Below are positions 47,511-60,188 of a DNA stretch of 64,000 nt, piece by piece. The notes beneath the pieces were generated by a model. It ran no database searches. It was not told the DNA's origin and saw only the letters and a program-made list of their open reading frames with translations. Position numbers and translations under genes: made by a program. Each line of letters begins with the position of its first letter. Within the stretch, counting starts at the first letter, position 1. Source of the DNA: Adenanthera pavonina (lineage: Eukaryota > Streptophyta > Magnoliopsida > Fabales > Fabaceae); the NCBI GenBank assembly GCA_026686845.1, contig JAIVEN010000007.1, positions 30,563,001 through 30,627,000 on the forward strand, written 5' to 3'.

Positions 47511-49373
47511 ATGGAAATTGAAGTTTATTAGGTGGAAGGCCAATGAGAAGGTGTTTAGACTTTAGAGAGAAATCAAAGTTTAGATACGAAGGAAGATTCT
47601 GATGGTAATTGCGCGAAAAAGTTTGTAACCTATATGTTTTTTCAACATTAACATCGTTAAAAGTAAAAAAACTGATATGAAAAATGAATTTAATAAAAAA
47701 AAGACACATGGCATCAACTTATTAGATAATAATATAAAAGCATATATATAACAGCACCTAAGTTTTTTCCTTATCATAATTTTCATAGTGATTTGTATTA
47801 TAGTTAATTATAAAAGTTTAATTTAATATATATATATATACATTAAATATTAAACATATATAATAATAACAATTTCTAACTCAGATGGTGGGAGTGATTT
47901 TGGGTTTAAAATGCGTATGGGTGTCTGTATATATATATATATATATATATTAAATGCCACATCTTATGTAGTAAGAATTAAATGTCACATCTTATGTAGT
48001 AAGAAGAACCTTAATTATACCCTTACCTATTTGTTGAATGACATATTAAGAAATTTAAAACAAATTTAAACATGGTAATTATATTTCTTGATTTATTTAC
48101 TTAAACCTTAAAATAAGATATATCAGCAACACCACTCTTTTTTTTTTTTACCCAATCAATGAAGAATTAAATATCTGAGGCAAATTTTAACTAAATAACA
48201 TAATTCTATCCAGATACTCATACATACATATGCACATATCTCCGAGACAGAACTTGAAACCCACCCTCCTCAAGCACAAGGGCCACCTGATGTTATCCTG
48301 AATTAGAGAAATCCAGACCCATTTTTGCCACATGCTTATCAGTTTATAATAAACAATTAACGCACTACCATGAACAATGAATCAGTGCTAACCATCATTA
48401 GCCGTGCCCTTTATCTGAGCTTTATAAATTATCTCACATATCAGTTCTGTAACATAAAAGCTCTGCACCTAGTCATGGAAGTCGAAAACAAAACTAAAAA
48501 ATAGAACAGATTAAATCCATACATATCAGATGCCCTCAACCTTTTCTGTGTTCATCCAATGTCTTTTGTTCCCTCGTCAAAACTTGTGTTCCTTTAATGT
48601 ATCTAACATAAGTTTTTCCTTTCTATTTTTACTCTCAAACATTTGCTACTCATTCTGTTAGTTACATAACTTCAGCCCCTCAACCTTTTGTGTGTTCATC
48701 CAATGTCTTTTGTTCCCTCGTCACATTATGAAGGGAAGGAATTACTTGAAAATACACAGAAAGTAAAGACTGAAAAGGAAGACAAATGAATCGTTAAATG
48801 ATAATCTTACTTCTCTTATATGGAGATACTTCATCTTCCCAAACCTTTCAAACCAAAAAAGAAAAGCAAGAACATTCAAAACTTGAATTTTCCTACTTTT
48901 CCTTTCGTCCTAATTAAACAAGAGAGCGATTTCAGTAAAACCTTCTCTTTCCTTTCCTTCGTCGTTATCCTCATCCAAACATATAACATGCAACGGGTGA
49001 CTGCAAAATGCACCAAAGGAAACCTTCAAAATATTCAAAAACAGAATAGCAATTTGTATTCATAACCTCCTGTCAACAACTTTGGGCAAAGTAAAAGAAC
49101 CAGAAAAAGAATAGCCAGCAAGGTTTACTGACATGAAATTGTGAGACGAATGACAAATCTCTCTCAAATGGTAAGTTTTAACGGACTACCATTTCACAAT
49201 ATTTATCATACCATTTCCAGGATCCAAAATCATCATTACGTGGTGACCATAAAAAAATGGAATGTTGAATTGAAAGAGAACATTCCAAGATGTATCCAAG
49301 CCAACCAAATCTATACATACATATATATTAAAAATTAAACAGCACATGCCAAAATTGAGCTAAGTAACAACCA

Positions 49374-52300
49374 TCAATCCTCTTCGTCAATCACCTTTGT
49401 GCCCAAAACGTTCCATTCTTCTTGAGCAACATCTGCGACAGTGACTAATGAATAAAATTCCTCCTTAGCATCCTCTTCATCATTTCTTTTGCGTACTATG
49501 CAAACATGTATTCTCCTTGGGACACTTTGAATTCCTTGGCTCCACACAAGTTTGTTAAGCTTGACATCAACTCTCACATCAGTAGTTCCCATTGCCTTTT
49601 GGGCAAACTTCCTAATTTCCTTAATTGCCTTTGGAGCCTTCTTTTTGAATGTGCTGCACAAAATTTACCCATAAAAAATACACTAGATGACACAAAGGTA
49701 CACAAGATCTACAAGGAAAGTAATCAGACACTATTTTGAAGCATATCAAGCACTGGAGGCTAAAAACTGATAGCAGAGACATGACTGAGCCAATGTGTTT
49801 GCTTCTTATGCAACATAGCAAATACAGGGCATATTTTTATTGAATATTTTGATTAAGATTAGAAGGTTGAAGCTTTCTTCAGGAATCTGAATGCAAAGAT
49901 AATGATTGCAGAATGCAGATAGCAGATTACTGCAATAGTGTTATGTTAGAAAAAATAAATAAATTAAAGAAGTGTGACTCATGTAAAATAATATTAAAAT
50001 AGAGAACTTATTGGTTATTATGGGAAGTTACTTTTAAACTTCTGAAAAACTGTAAGTAACCGACTTGATGGAAGTTGGCAATATACATAAAGTGGGTTCT
50101 GTCTCTCCCTAGTAGAGTTCTCTCAAATATAGCCATCAGAAAGCGTGAGAGGAAGAAAGCAAAGAAAAAGAGATAGATTGAGATTTAGAAAAAGTTTTCT
50201 CTACTGTCTTTGTTTCCTTTCTCATTGATCAAGATAAGTTCTTAATCTAAATTCCGGCATATATATGACAATCATATATTTCAAGATCTTTCATGTTTAG
50301 AGTAGTTTTCTGAATTATGAATCTTAGGAAAAACTACAACTTACATGTGGAATCAGAGCATGGTTGTGAAATTTGTGATTCTCTATGTATGATTATTTTT
50401 CCCAATTTTATGAACCCAAACCGTGAGAATATAGGATTTTCAAATATGTTATTCCGCTGCACTTACAAAACGAATGGGATGGCTTGTTAATCATGAAATT
50501 CACATAATATTGTGAACGACGAATTTTCTATCATTAAATATTTTCATGGATCAAGTACAATTTGTCTCTTTCCCATCATGAAAGTGACATAACGTGACTC
50601 CAAATTTAAATATTTCAATTAATATATCTTATTCAAGTCAATTTTGTCTTTATGTTGGACATTTCTTTTAGACTTCTGTATAATTGTTTTCATGACAATT
50701 TTATGGTTTTTGCTTCATGCCTTTATGTTGCACTTTATCTTATATGTGGGCACTTAAATACTGTTATGATTAGATGGGCTTATTAACACTGGAAATATTG
50801 TGTTACGGCAATTTCAAAACAATTCTTTCGGAAATACTGACCGTGAACTTCAATTAAAAAAAATTATTATAATATGTAAAAAATATTATATACATATTAA
50901 ATTAATATTTCAACAATGTATTAGCCAATTTTAATACATTAGTTTTAAGGAATTACTGGCTTAATGCTTGCATGTAATTATAATTTCAGCACAACATATT
51001 TTTTATGCTGCATATAGCAATTCTTATTAATGTTTATATTTGCCTATTATGTATTTTATAACATTGTTGAAATAAAGTTTGTATCTGAACACAATTGTTT
51101 ATAACTTATTTAGAATTTGGAAATTAAAGTACGATAGATTTGTTAATCATCAAAGTAGTCAAATCTGTAAGTTATTTAATTCCAAATTATATAATTGTAT
51201 TTCAATTACTCATAAATTTTATGCTATATATGACATGATAATTATTGGTTTATGGGTTAATTGAAGTTCATTCTTATAAGGTATTTATGGATCATCCAAA
51301 GATTGATTAGTTGTTCTTATAATTAATAGATATGATTGTTGGTAGTGTATGTGTACTATTAGTTTTATTTATATATCCAAAGATAATAAGTATTTCTAAT
51401 TAGTGCATATGTCATTGCTAAATAATGTTAAATTTATTAGCATCATTATGATTGTTATTGTATGTTAATGTATCACCCAAAGGAGAACATTAATATTCAT
51501 AGAATGCTTATTTATTGTTTGAATCTATTTTATATGTTAATTTATGACTCAAAGTATTAATGTTAAGCATGTGTTACTTGTAGTACATGTCCCTGGTTCT
51601 TTACATTCCCATGTTACGTCTGTTCCAATCTTTAATGGGCTGAATTTCTTTGATTGGAGTGAACAAGTCCAATTTCACCTTGGTGTGTTGGATCTTGATT
51701 TGGTACTCCAAGTAGAGAAGCCTGCTACTATTACTGATGCTAGTAGCAATGAAGAGAAAGCTCATTATAAGGCTTGGGAAAGGTCAAACAGACTTAGCCT
51801 GATGTTTATGCGAATGAGCATAGCAAACAACATCAAGTCAGCTCTTCCCAAAACTAAAAGTGCAAAAGAATTTGTGAAATTTGTGGAAGAGCGCTCCCAA
51901 ACTACTGACAAGTCTCTTGCTGGGACATTAATGGATACTTTAACCATCATAAAGTTTGATGGTTCTCATACTATGCATGAACGTGTAATTAAAATGACAA
52001 ATATTGCAGCAAGACTTAAGTCTTTGGGGATGGAAGAGAATGAAAATTTCCTTATTCAATTCATTCTGAACTCATTACCATCTGAGTATGGTCCATTTTG
52101 AATGAACTACAATACCATAAAGGACAAATGGAATGTGCACAAATTGCACAGTATGTTAGTTCAAGAGGAAACTAGACTTAAGAATCGTGGAAGTCACTCC
52201 ATTCATTATGTGAATCATCAAGAAGCTGGAAAGAAAGCTGAAAAGAAACATGGAAAGAGCAAAGGACAATTAAAGATCTGTGAGTCCTTTGTCAAAATCC

Positions 52301-55300
52301 AGAAGAAAGAATCAAATAAGAATAAATGCCGTTTCTGTGGGAAATTTGGACACTTCCAAAAGGATTGCCCAAAGCATAAGGCTTGATTCGAAAAGAAAGG
52401 TAAGCTTATTGCTTATGTATGTCTCGAATCAAATTTAACTGAAGTTCCCAATAATACTTGGTGGATTGATTATGGAGATACAACTCATGTTTCTAATATG
52501 ATGCAGGGATTCCTTACAATCCAAATCATAAGCCCAAATGAGAAGTTCATCCTCATGGGGAATAGAGTGAAAGCACCAGTGCAAGCTGTCAAGACTTATC
52601 GTTTAATCCTTGACACTAGGCATCATTTAGATTTATTTGAAACTCTTTATGTACCTAGTATTTCTAGGAATTTAGTTTCTTTATCTAAACTTGATGTTGC
52701 TGGATACTATTTTAGGTTTGGTAATGGATGTTTCAGTTTGTATAAGCATACCTATATGATTGGATCTGGTATACTTTGTGATGGTTTATATAAATTTAAT
52801 CTTGATAATTTATATGCTGAAACACTGTTGACCTTGCATCATAATGTTGGCACTAATCGTAGTTTAGTGAATGAACGTTCTGCTTACTTGTGGCATAAGC
52901 GTTTAGGTCATATTTCCAAAGAAAGAATGAAAAGGTTGGTAAATAATGGCATCCTTCCACATTTGGATTTAATTGACCTTAATATTTATGTGGATTGTAT
53001 TAAATGAAAGCAAACAAAACACACAAAGAAAGGTGCCACAAGAAGTACTCAGTTTCTTGAAATTGTGCACACTGATATATGTGGACCTTTTGATATTAAT
53101 TCTTTTGGTAAAGAAAAATACTTTATTACCTTTATTGATGATAATTCACATTATGGTTATATCTATTTATTGCATTAGAAGTCTCAAGCAGTGAATGCCT
53201 TAGAACTTTATATAAATGAAGTTCCTTAGAACTTTATATAAATGAAGTTCAAAGGCAATTAGACAGAAAGGTGAAAATTATCAGGTCAGATAGAGGTGCT
53301 GAGTATTATGAAAGATATGATGAAACAAGACAACATCCTGGTCCGTTTGCTAAATTCCTTGAGAAACGTGGTATTTGTGCTCAATACACAATGCTAGGTA
53401 CACCACAACAAAATGGTGTGTCAGAAAGGCGTAACCAAACCTTAATGGACATGGTTAGGAGTATGTTAAGTAATTCATCTTTACCTATGTCATTGTGGAT
53501 GCATGCTTTAAAAACTGCCATGTATTTGTTGAATAGGGTTCCTAGTAAGGCAGTTCCAAAGACACCTTTTGAACTGTGGACAGGTAGGAAGCCTAGTTTA
53601 AAGCACCTACATGTTTGGGGTTGCCAGGCAGAAATAAGAATTTATAATCCACAAGAAAAGAAACTGGATGCAAGAACAATCAGTGGATATTTCATTGGTT
53701 ATCTAGAAAAATCTAAGGGGTATAGATTTTACTGTCTTACCCATAGTACAAGAATTGTTGAAATTGGAAATGCCCGGTTCATTGAGAATGGTGAAACCAG
53801 TGGGAGTGAAGCTTCACAAAATATGGAGATTAAGGAAGTTAGAGTACAAGTTCCTTTAACTCGTACTTCTACTTCTATAATTGTTGTTCCTCATGTTGTT
53901 GAATCACAAAATAATCAAGAACAACAACAAATTAATGATCCTGAGGTTAACAATGAACCTATGGTAGAACAACCACAAGAAATAGCATTAAGAAGATCTT
54001 AAAGAGAAAGGAGATATGCTATTTCGAATGATTATGTAGTTTATCTACAAAAGTCAAAAGATGACTTAAATATTGATAATGATCCAGTTTCATTTTCACA
54101 AGCTATTAATGGTGATAATTCTGATAAATGGTTAGATGCCATGAAAGATGAATTTAAATCAATGGAACAGAATGATGTATGGGACCTTGTAGTATTACCT
54201 GAAGGATGTAAAAGAGTTGAGTGTAAATGGGTCTTTAAGACTAAGCGTGACTCTCATGGTAATATTAAACGCTACAAGGCCCGACTTGTAGCCAAAGGTT
54301 TTACTCAAAAAGATGGTATTGACTATAAGGAAACATTTTTACCAGTTTCCAAGAAAGATTCTTTCAGAATTATTATGGCACTGATAGCTCATTATGATTT
54401 AGAGTTACACCAAATGGATGTGAAAACTGCCTTTTTGAATGAGAATTTAGAGGAAGATATTTATATGGATCAACCAATAGGGTTTATAGAAGAAGGAAAG
54501 GAACACATGGTGTGCAAACTTAAGAAATCAATATACGGACTTAAATAAGCTTCCAGACAATGGTATCTCAAATTCAATGATACTATTATGTCCTTTGGAT
54601 TAAAGGAAAACACTGTTGATTGGTGTATACATCTGAAGGTCAGTGGGAGCAAGTTTATTTTTCTAATTCTGTATGTTGATGACATCTTACTAGCAACTAA
54701 TGATCTTGGTCTATTAAGTGAGACTAAGAAGTTTCTCTCTAATAACTTTGAAATGAAAAATATGGGTGTGGCAAGCTATATGATAGGAATAGAAATATTC
54801 TAAGATAAATCACAAGAACTGTTAGTCTTGTCTCAGAAAACATATATTAATGAAGTTTTAGAGAGATTTAGAATGGATAAATGTTCAGCATCTCCTGTTC
54901 CAATACAAAAGGGAGACAAATTTAGTCTCATGCAATGTCCAAAGAATGATTTGGAACGAAAATAGATGGAAATGATTCCTTACGCATCTGTTGTTAGGAG
55001 TTTGATGTATGCTCAAACATATATGAGGCTAGATATTAGCTTTGCAGTTGATATGCTTGGTAGATACCAAAGTAATCCAGGATTAGATCATTGGAAAGCT
55101 GCAAAGAAAGTTTTAAGATACTTGCAAGGGACAAAAAATCACATGCTTACTTATAAAAGATCTGACCATCTTGAGGTGATTGGATATTCAGATTTGGACT
55201 TTACTGGTTGTGTAGATACAAGAAAGTCTACATTTGGCTATCTATATCTTTTAGCCGGAGGAGTGATATCATGGAAGAGTGCGAAGCAATCAGTCATTGC

Positions 55301-57357
55301 TACATCTACCATGGAAGCTGAATTTGTGGCATGCTTTGAGGCCATGGTTCAAGCTAATTGGTTGCGGAACTTTATTTCAGGACTTGGAATAGTCAATAGC
55401 ATTGCCAGGCCGTTGAAAATTTATTGTTATAATTCCACAGTTGTCTTCTTTTCTAAGAACGACAAGTATTCTAAAGGTGCTAAACATATGGAATTGAAAT
55501 ACTTTGCTGTTAAAGAATTAGTTCAGAAACGTAAAGTGTCAATAGAACATATTATCACTGATCTTATGATTGTTGATCCTTTAACAAAAGGGTTACCGTC
55601 CAAAATATTTTCTAGCCATGTTGAGAGTATGTGCATTATGTCTACTGGTGAATGTTAAACAATAATGTTGTTATATTGTATATTTGACACTGTATAAGCT
55701 TCTAAATTTTCTATTTTCTACCTTATGTATATGCATGCAAATCATGATGTTGAAAACAGATTTTGTCTTTGATAAAGACATTATGTTTGAACCCATTGTG
55801 GACTTCCCATTCTAAAATCGTGTGAGGAGAAGACTAATATAGTATAGTACATGGAAGGAAATACGTTGTTTTAATAACATGTAACCGCCATGACTCTTAT
55901 TAGTTTCATATCCTTGATCTCATTAATGATGGAACCAATGTATGTAAGGTCTATTCATGCGCATTATGATTAATGTAATTATTAAATCATTAAGTGACAC
56001 AATATCACATGAGTCAAGTGGGAGAATGTTAGAAAAAATAAATAAGTTAAAGAAGTGTGACTCATGTAAAATAATATTAAAATAAAGGACTTATTGGTTA
56101 TTATGGGAAGTTACTTTTAAACTTCTGAAAAACTGTAAGTAACCGACTTGATGGAAGTTGGCAATATACATAAAGTGGGTTCTGTCTCTCCCTAGTAGAG
56201 TTCTCTCAAATATAGCCATTAGAAAGCGTGAGAGGAAGAAAGCAAAGGAAAAGAGATAGATTGAGATTTAGAAAAAGTTTTCTCTACTGTCTTTGTTTCC
56301 TTTCTCATTGATCAAGATAAGTTCTTAATTTAAATTTTGGCTTATATATGAGAATCATATATTTCAAGATCTTTCATGTTTAGAGTAATTTTCTGAATTA
56401 TGAATCTTAGGAAAAACTATACCTTATATGTTATATCTCAACCACTGTAAAATCTGGAAATGATGTCTACTATGCTTTTTTCCAATTTCCCAGAATTAAG
56501 AACATAAATTGATCACTAAAATCAATACTACAATTATTATATTAAAAACAAACAAAGATGAAGGTTGTTAGACGTATGGTAATGGGAACAGTGAGGGTAA
56601 TGTGTGGATGATACAATATATGCTCTGAATAAGTCATAATCAAATAACTAAATCCTGTCAATGCTTCATGCGAAGGATAAGTTAGCTTATAGTCTCGATT
56701 TGAAGTTAGAAAGCAATTTAGATAGGACCTATATCTACGGGTTTTTTTTTTTTTACCAAGGGACCTATATCTACGGTTGAATACAACAAAAGCATAACTT
56801 GATATCACCGCAACAGCTAAGTAATCAAGGACCATTCATCAAGTCAAAACGTGACCTAGGCAACATTCTTGTTTGAGTTTCGTTTTAATATTTCAGAGTG
56901 GCCAGGAATAGAGCACCTCGTAAGTGAACATATTCAAGATCCTCCCACATTGCCAATCATAAGATCGATCAAATTACCAGACAAACATGTCTATAGGTAC
57001 TAAAAACACAGAACAGAATAAATAGACTCTATCAGAACAGTATATTGAATATGTATTGAGTTTTGTTGCTTAAGAATGTTTTGATGCCAAAGCTTGGGAA
57101 TGTAAGACCAGCAAAGCTATACCTCTATGCGACGAAGAACAGTTCAAATGGAAAATCTGTTTGGACCCTATTCACAATGCCTTCTTCGGAGCATCAGAAT
57201 CAAATGAACTAACTCAAACAGTCTACTCGAATAGAATAGAAAGCGAAATAGAAATGGCCAAGTCAACTCACCATCCACGCAAGCGCTTCTGAAGGTTGAC
57301 CGTATACTCTCTGGTCACCACCTCCTCCTTTCTTCCTTTCGTCCTTTTCACCACCAT
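49374..57357 (-). CDS. RPL31: 60S ribosomal protein L31, with a retrotransposon in its intron
   Basis: Exon 1 (57272-57357) encodes MVVKRTKGRKEEVVTREYTV and on to residue 28. Exon 2 (49374-49653) continues in phase from CTFKKKAPKAIKEIRKFA to the end, DEED. The total is 121 aa, the normal eL31 length. eL31 is a component of the large cytosolic ribosomal subunit beside the peptide exit tunnel. Donor TG|GTGAGT and acceptor GTGCAG|C are good. The 7,618-bp intron is mostly a Copia element at 49944-56428 in the opposite orientation. Some residues look unusual for so conserved a protein (RRIHVCIVRKRN, VAQEEWNVLG), so this may be a diverging paralogue, but nothing breaks the frame. Confidence 0.88.
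49944..50345 (+). repeat. 5' LTR of the Copia element
   Basis: 402 bp, TGTTAG...TTACA. It is followed after two bases by the primer site. Confidence 0.95.
50348..50359 (+). promoter_or_regulatory. Primer-binding site of the Copia element
   Basis: TGGAATCAGAGC matches 11 of 12 bases of the initiator-Met tRNA complement used by most plant Copia elements. Confidence 0.85.
51544..55658 (+). pseudogene. Copia gag-pol, broken by many stops and one frameshift
   Basis: Gag starts at 51544, and a zinc knuckle CRFCGKFGHFQKDC lies at about 52327-52368. Protease (about 52460) reads WWIDYGDTTH where the family has D-S/T-G-A, so its active site is altered. The GAG-pre-integrase motif LWHKRLGH is at about 52889. 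Integrase carries HTDICGPF (about 53067) and, in another frame, SDRGAEYY and GTPQQNGVSERRNQ. Reverse transcriptase has LYVDDILLA (about 54670). RNase H ends with TSTMEAEFVA (about 55305). Stops interrupt at 52099, 52384, 53005, 53177, 53999, 54546, 54801 and 54963. A 26-bp tandem duplication near 53199-53250 shifts the frame inside the integrase core. There is no autonomous coding capacity. Confidence 0.92.
53199..53250 (+). repeat. 26-bp tandem duplication inside the Copia integrase
   Basis: Two adjacent copies begin CTTAGAACTTTATATAAATG. 26 is not a multiple of three, and frame 1 before it becomes frame 3 after it. Confidence 0.9.
56016..56026 (+). promoter_or_regulatory. Polypurine tract of the Copia element
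   Basis: AAGTGGGAGAA directly abuts the 3' LTR, a usual Copia tract. Confidence 0.85.
56027..56428 (+). repeat. 3' LTR of the Copia element
   Basis: 402 bp. Partner of 49944-50345 at about 96.5% identity by hand count, with no indels seen. Confidence 0.95.
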
Positions 57358-58839
57358 TTTTTGACGTCATCTAATGGTACCGAACAAACCGTAAAACTCC
57401 GTATTTGTATCTAACTTCTAAAGAGCCCTCAGCGTCTCGCTGAACTACTAAAATGCCATTCTTCCCATTTGATTTGGATCGGGTCACATCCGGGTTGTTG
57501 TTGAGCCCAAAAAATGTCGATCGGGCCTGTTATGAAATTCTTGAGTCCAAGATAGATCAAATGGAGATGTTTAAAAAAGCATACAATACTCCGAAATGGA
57601 GATGTTTAAAACACATTACAATCTAAAAAATATATTGGTGTTGATTTGTTTAACTATAAAATTAAACTTGCACAGCATTAATTTATATTAATAAGATTAT
57701 AGAACAGAGTAAAGATTTTGACGAAGGACATTAATATTAATGTTTTGCTGGTCACTGGGTATATCATGTAGTTTAAATCAAATATCAACGTCGATTAATT
57801 AACATTTAATATAAAATCACAAAATCTGCAACAATTAACAGTGCGTGTAACTCAATCTTCACTGCAACACCATAAAATCATTGACGTCATATGATTGTGT
57901 GAGAGAGATATACAGAGGTTGAAATTCCTTTTCTTGTGATTCATTGAATATTTTGATTTATATAAATTTTGAGCTTGATCTGCATAAGTAGATAGTACTA
58001 CCAAAATTAAGAATCAATTTGCTGACACGTAACATATAGTACAAAATAAAATTCCATAATTACTATGGCGATCTAATTGGTGGATGATACATAAATATTT
58101 AGGAAAAAGACATTTTATGATCCACATCTGAAAATATTTCCTTCTAAATGCCCGATTTAAAAATTCAGTACTCCTATAAATTGAATTTTCAACTCGAGTC
58201 AACTGAATTTCCAACTGATGCTGTTTATTTGTCAATATTTTCCTATAAAAGTCCTAAAATGTCTTTTTTCTTAAATATTTTTGCTAGCTAGCTATGAAAC
58301 CTGTAATAATCCTAATAAGTCAATCTATGTGACATGATTATGCGATAATAACCTAGAGAAAGAACAAAATGATGAAGCTATATATTCGAGTGGAATCCAA
58401 TAGACAAAATTCACTCTTTATCTCTCTCTCCCACCACCACTCCTCTATAATACTATAACTGTAATGTAGGGAATGCCGACTTGATATCGTAATAACAAGG
58501 TGGAAGAAAGAATCTTAAAAGTGGCAAGCTTCTTTTGCTAAAAGTGGCAAACTCTATGATTAGGTGTGATTTTAAAGTTACTAATAAAATGTTTATTAGG
58601 ACGCAGTAATAATGGTAGTGAGTTAGTGACTACACCACTAAAGGTAGCCACTATGTCCATTTGGCATGCCCTTCTCCATCTTTCTACAAAATGACTAAAA
58701 AGAACTAACCGCAAGATAATTCAATTAGTGGCTAAAATAAGGAGTAGGTGAGAGTGAGAGAGGGAGATTCTATTGTTGAGGAAGAGAGAATGGAAGAAGA
58801 ACTATTGCATGGATCCTCTAGAGTTCTTGAGGATAAAAT
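57358..58839. other. RPL31 promoter side and intergenic DNA
   Basis: The first 150 bases upstream of the RPL31 ATG are moderately GC-rich and probably hold its leader and promoter. The remainder is AT-rich. A short minus ORF at 58014-58235 has no recognisable product. No gene seen. Confidence 0.5.
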
Positions 58840-59103
58840 TTTTTCTTTAATATGAGATTTTTTTAATTAAATCACACGAATTAAAAATAAAATTTAAATT
58901 ATTTAATTATATTGATTTTTCCAAAAATTATAACATTTTTTAAAACTACATTTATTTACTTAATTTGTTGCTCTTTTTCTCCCTTTAAAATGCATTAAAT
59001 AGGGGCATTCTCTATAAATGCATAAAAAATATTACCTTGTATAATATAAAGGATCTTATATTAGAATCAAGATAAAAAATCATATATTTAGGATCAGATG
59101 GAG
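58840..59103 (-). mobile_element. Stowaway-type MITE, family B copy 4
   Basis: In the same orientation as copy 3, with matching AAAGGATCTTATATTAGAAT and ATTAAATAGGGGCATT blocks. The left terminal repeat is lost or worn. The right end is GATGGAG. Confidence 0.75.
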
Positions 59104-59639
59104 CATTTAATAGACAATAAAGTAATTGTTTTTTAGAAAAGGAGTTTTTCATACTTAAAAGCTTTTTCATTCCCATTTTAAACTAGAAAGTTGTTAGCAT
59201 TCAAAGAGAATAACGTCAAGATTTGTGGTATTTGCATAGATATATCCAGAGCTCACTTGTCCTTGTTTTTTTTTTCTCTACTGCTACAACTCCAAGAACT
59301 TTATGATAAAGAATTTTAGAGGATCCAAATACCAGAACTTAAAGGAGGACAAAAAATTGAATAACAGAAACGTTGATTCAGTATCTCGTTCTCAGTGAAT
59401 TACATGAATTTTAATATTCAGACGAATTAAAAATAAACTTTATTCTGTATTTCAAATAAGAAATCAATGTAATCTGTCAAATATGAGTTAAATGAGCAAA
59501 TTTAATAAATTAAATACGTTTTCCACATATCATATAATTTTCCTATTTCAAAACAATTGTTATTTTGAAGTTATGAATGTAAATTAAGAAAACTAATAAA
59601 TAGTTTGATTGTATTTTACTATAATATTCTTATTAACTA

Positions 59640-59904
59640 CTCCCTCCGGTCCTATATATAGGACCTTTTGTCTTGGTTCTAAATATAAGATTTTTTACAA
59701 TATACGAGGTGGTATTTATTATGCATTTCCAAAAAAATGCCCTTATTTAATGTATTCAAAGAGAAAAAAATAGAGATTAAATAAGGGTAATTTTGGAAAA
59801 AGGTTGAAATTTTCGGAAAAATCGAGATAGTTAATTAGTTTTAACTCCCTTTCTTAATTCACGTGATTCGGTTAAAATGGTCTTATATATAGGACCATAG
59901 GAAG
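59640..59904 (+). mobile_element. Stowaway-type MITE, family B copy 5
   Basis: 265 bp. The left end CTCCCTCCGGTCCTATATAT is the best-preserved inverted repeat of the family and lies after TA (59638-59639). The right end is ATATATAGGACCATAGGAAG. It is inverted relative to copy 4. Confidence 0.9.
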
Positions 59905-59916
59905 CAGTATATAGTA

Positions 59917-60188
59917 CTCCCTCCGTTTCGCTATATAGTACACTTTTTTGAGAAATTAATGTTTCATAATATAGTGCACTTTACGGATTACGTAGTATAA
60001 TTTTTTTCTCTTTCCAAGATTGCCCCTAATTAATAAACCCAAATATTTGTTTATTATTAAAATATTTTATTCCCAAAGCATTTAATGAGGATAATTTGAG
60101 AAAAGATGAGAAATTTTGTTTGTTATTAATTATTATGTTGATCTGTGTGCAGTAGTTAAAAGTGCACTATAAACTGAAACGGAGAAAG
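59917..60188. mobile_element. Stowaway-type MITE, family D, 272 bp
   Basis: The ends CTCCCTCCGTTTCGCTATAT and the complement-like CACTATAAACTGAAACGGAG are flanked by TA (59915-59916 and 60189-60190). It lies only 12 bp from the family-B copy. Confidence 0.9.

Larger units (their letters stand above)
43621..49373. other. Intergenic DNA with MITEs, no convincing gene
   Basis: 5.7 kb, AT-rich. It holds MITEs at 44283-44581, 45771-46050 and 46506-46678, a gene-like relic at 47240-47510, and short repeats: a 26-bp tandem duplication at about 47951-48006 and a roughly 47-bp dispersed duplication at 48533-48580 and 48676-48723. Short ORFs elsewhere (for example 44836-45117 minus) show no recognisable product. 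Confidence 0.6.
49944..56428 (+). mobile_element. Complete but decayed Ty1/Copia LTR retrotransposon, 6.5 kb
   Basis: The LTRs 49944-50345 and 56027-56428 are 402 bp each and differ at about 14 positions (hand count). The duplication TGTTA lies on both sides (49939-49943 and 56429-56433). The coding order gag, protease, integrase, reverse transcriptase, RNase H defines Ty1/Copia. It sits antisense in the RPL31 intron. The last CA of the right LTR has become TA. Confidence 0.95.
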
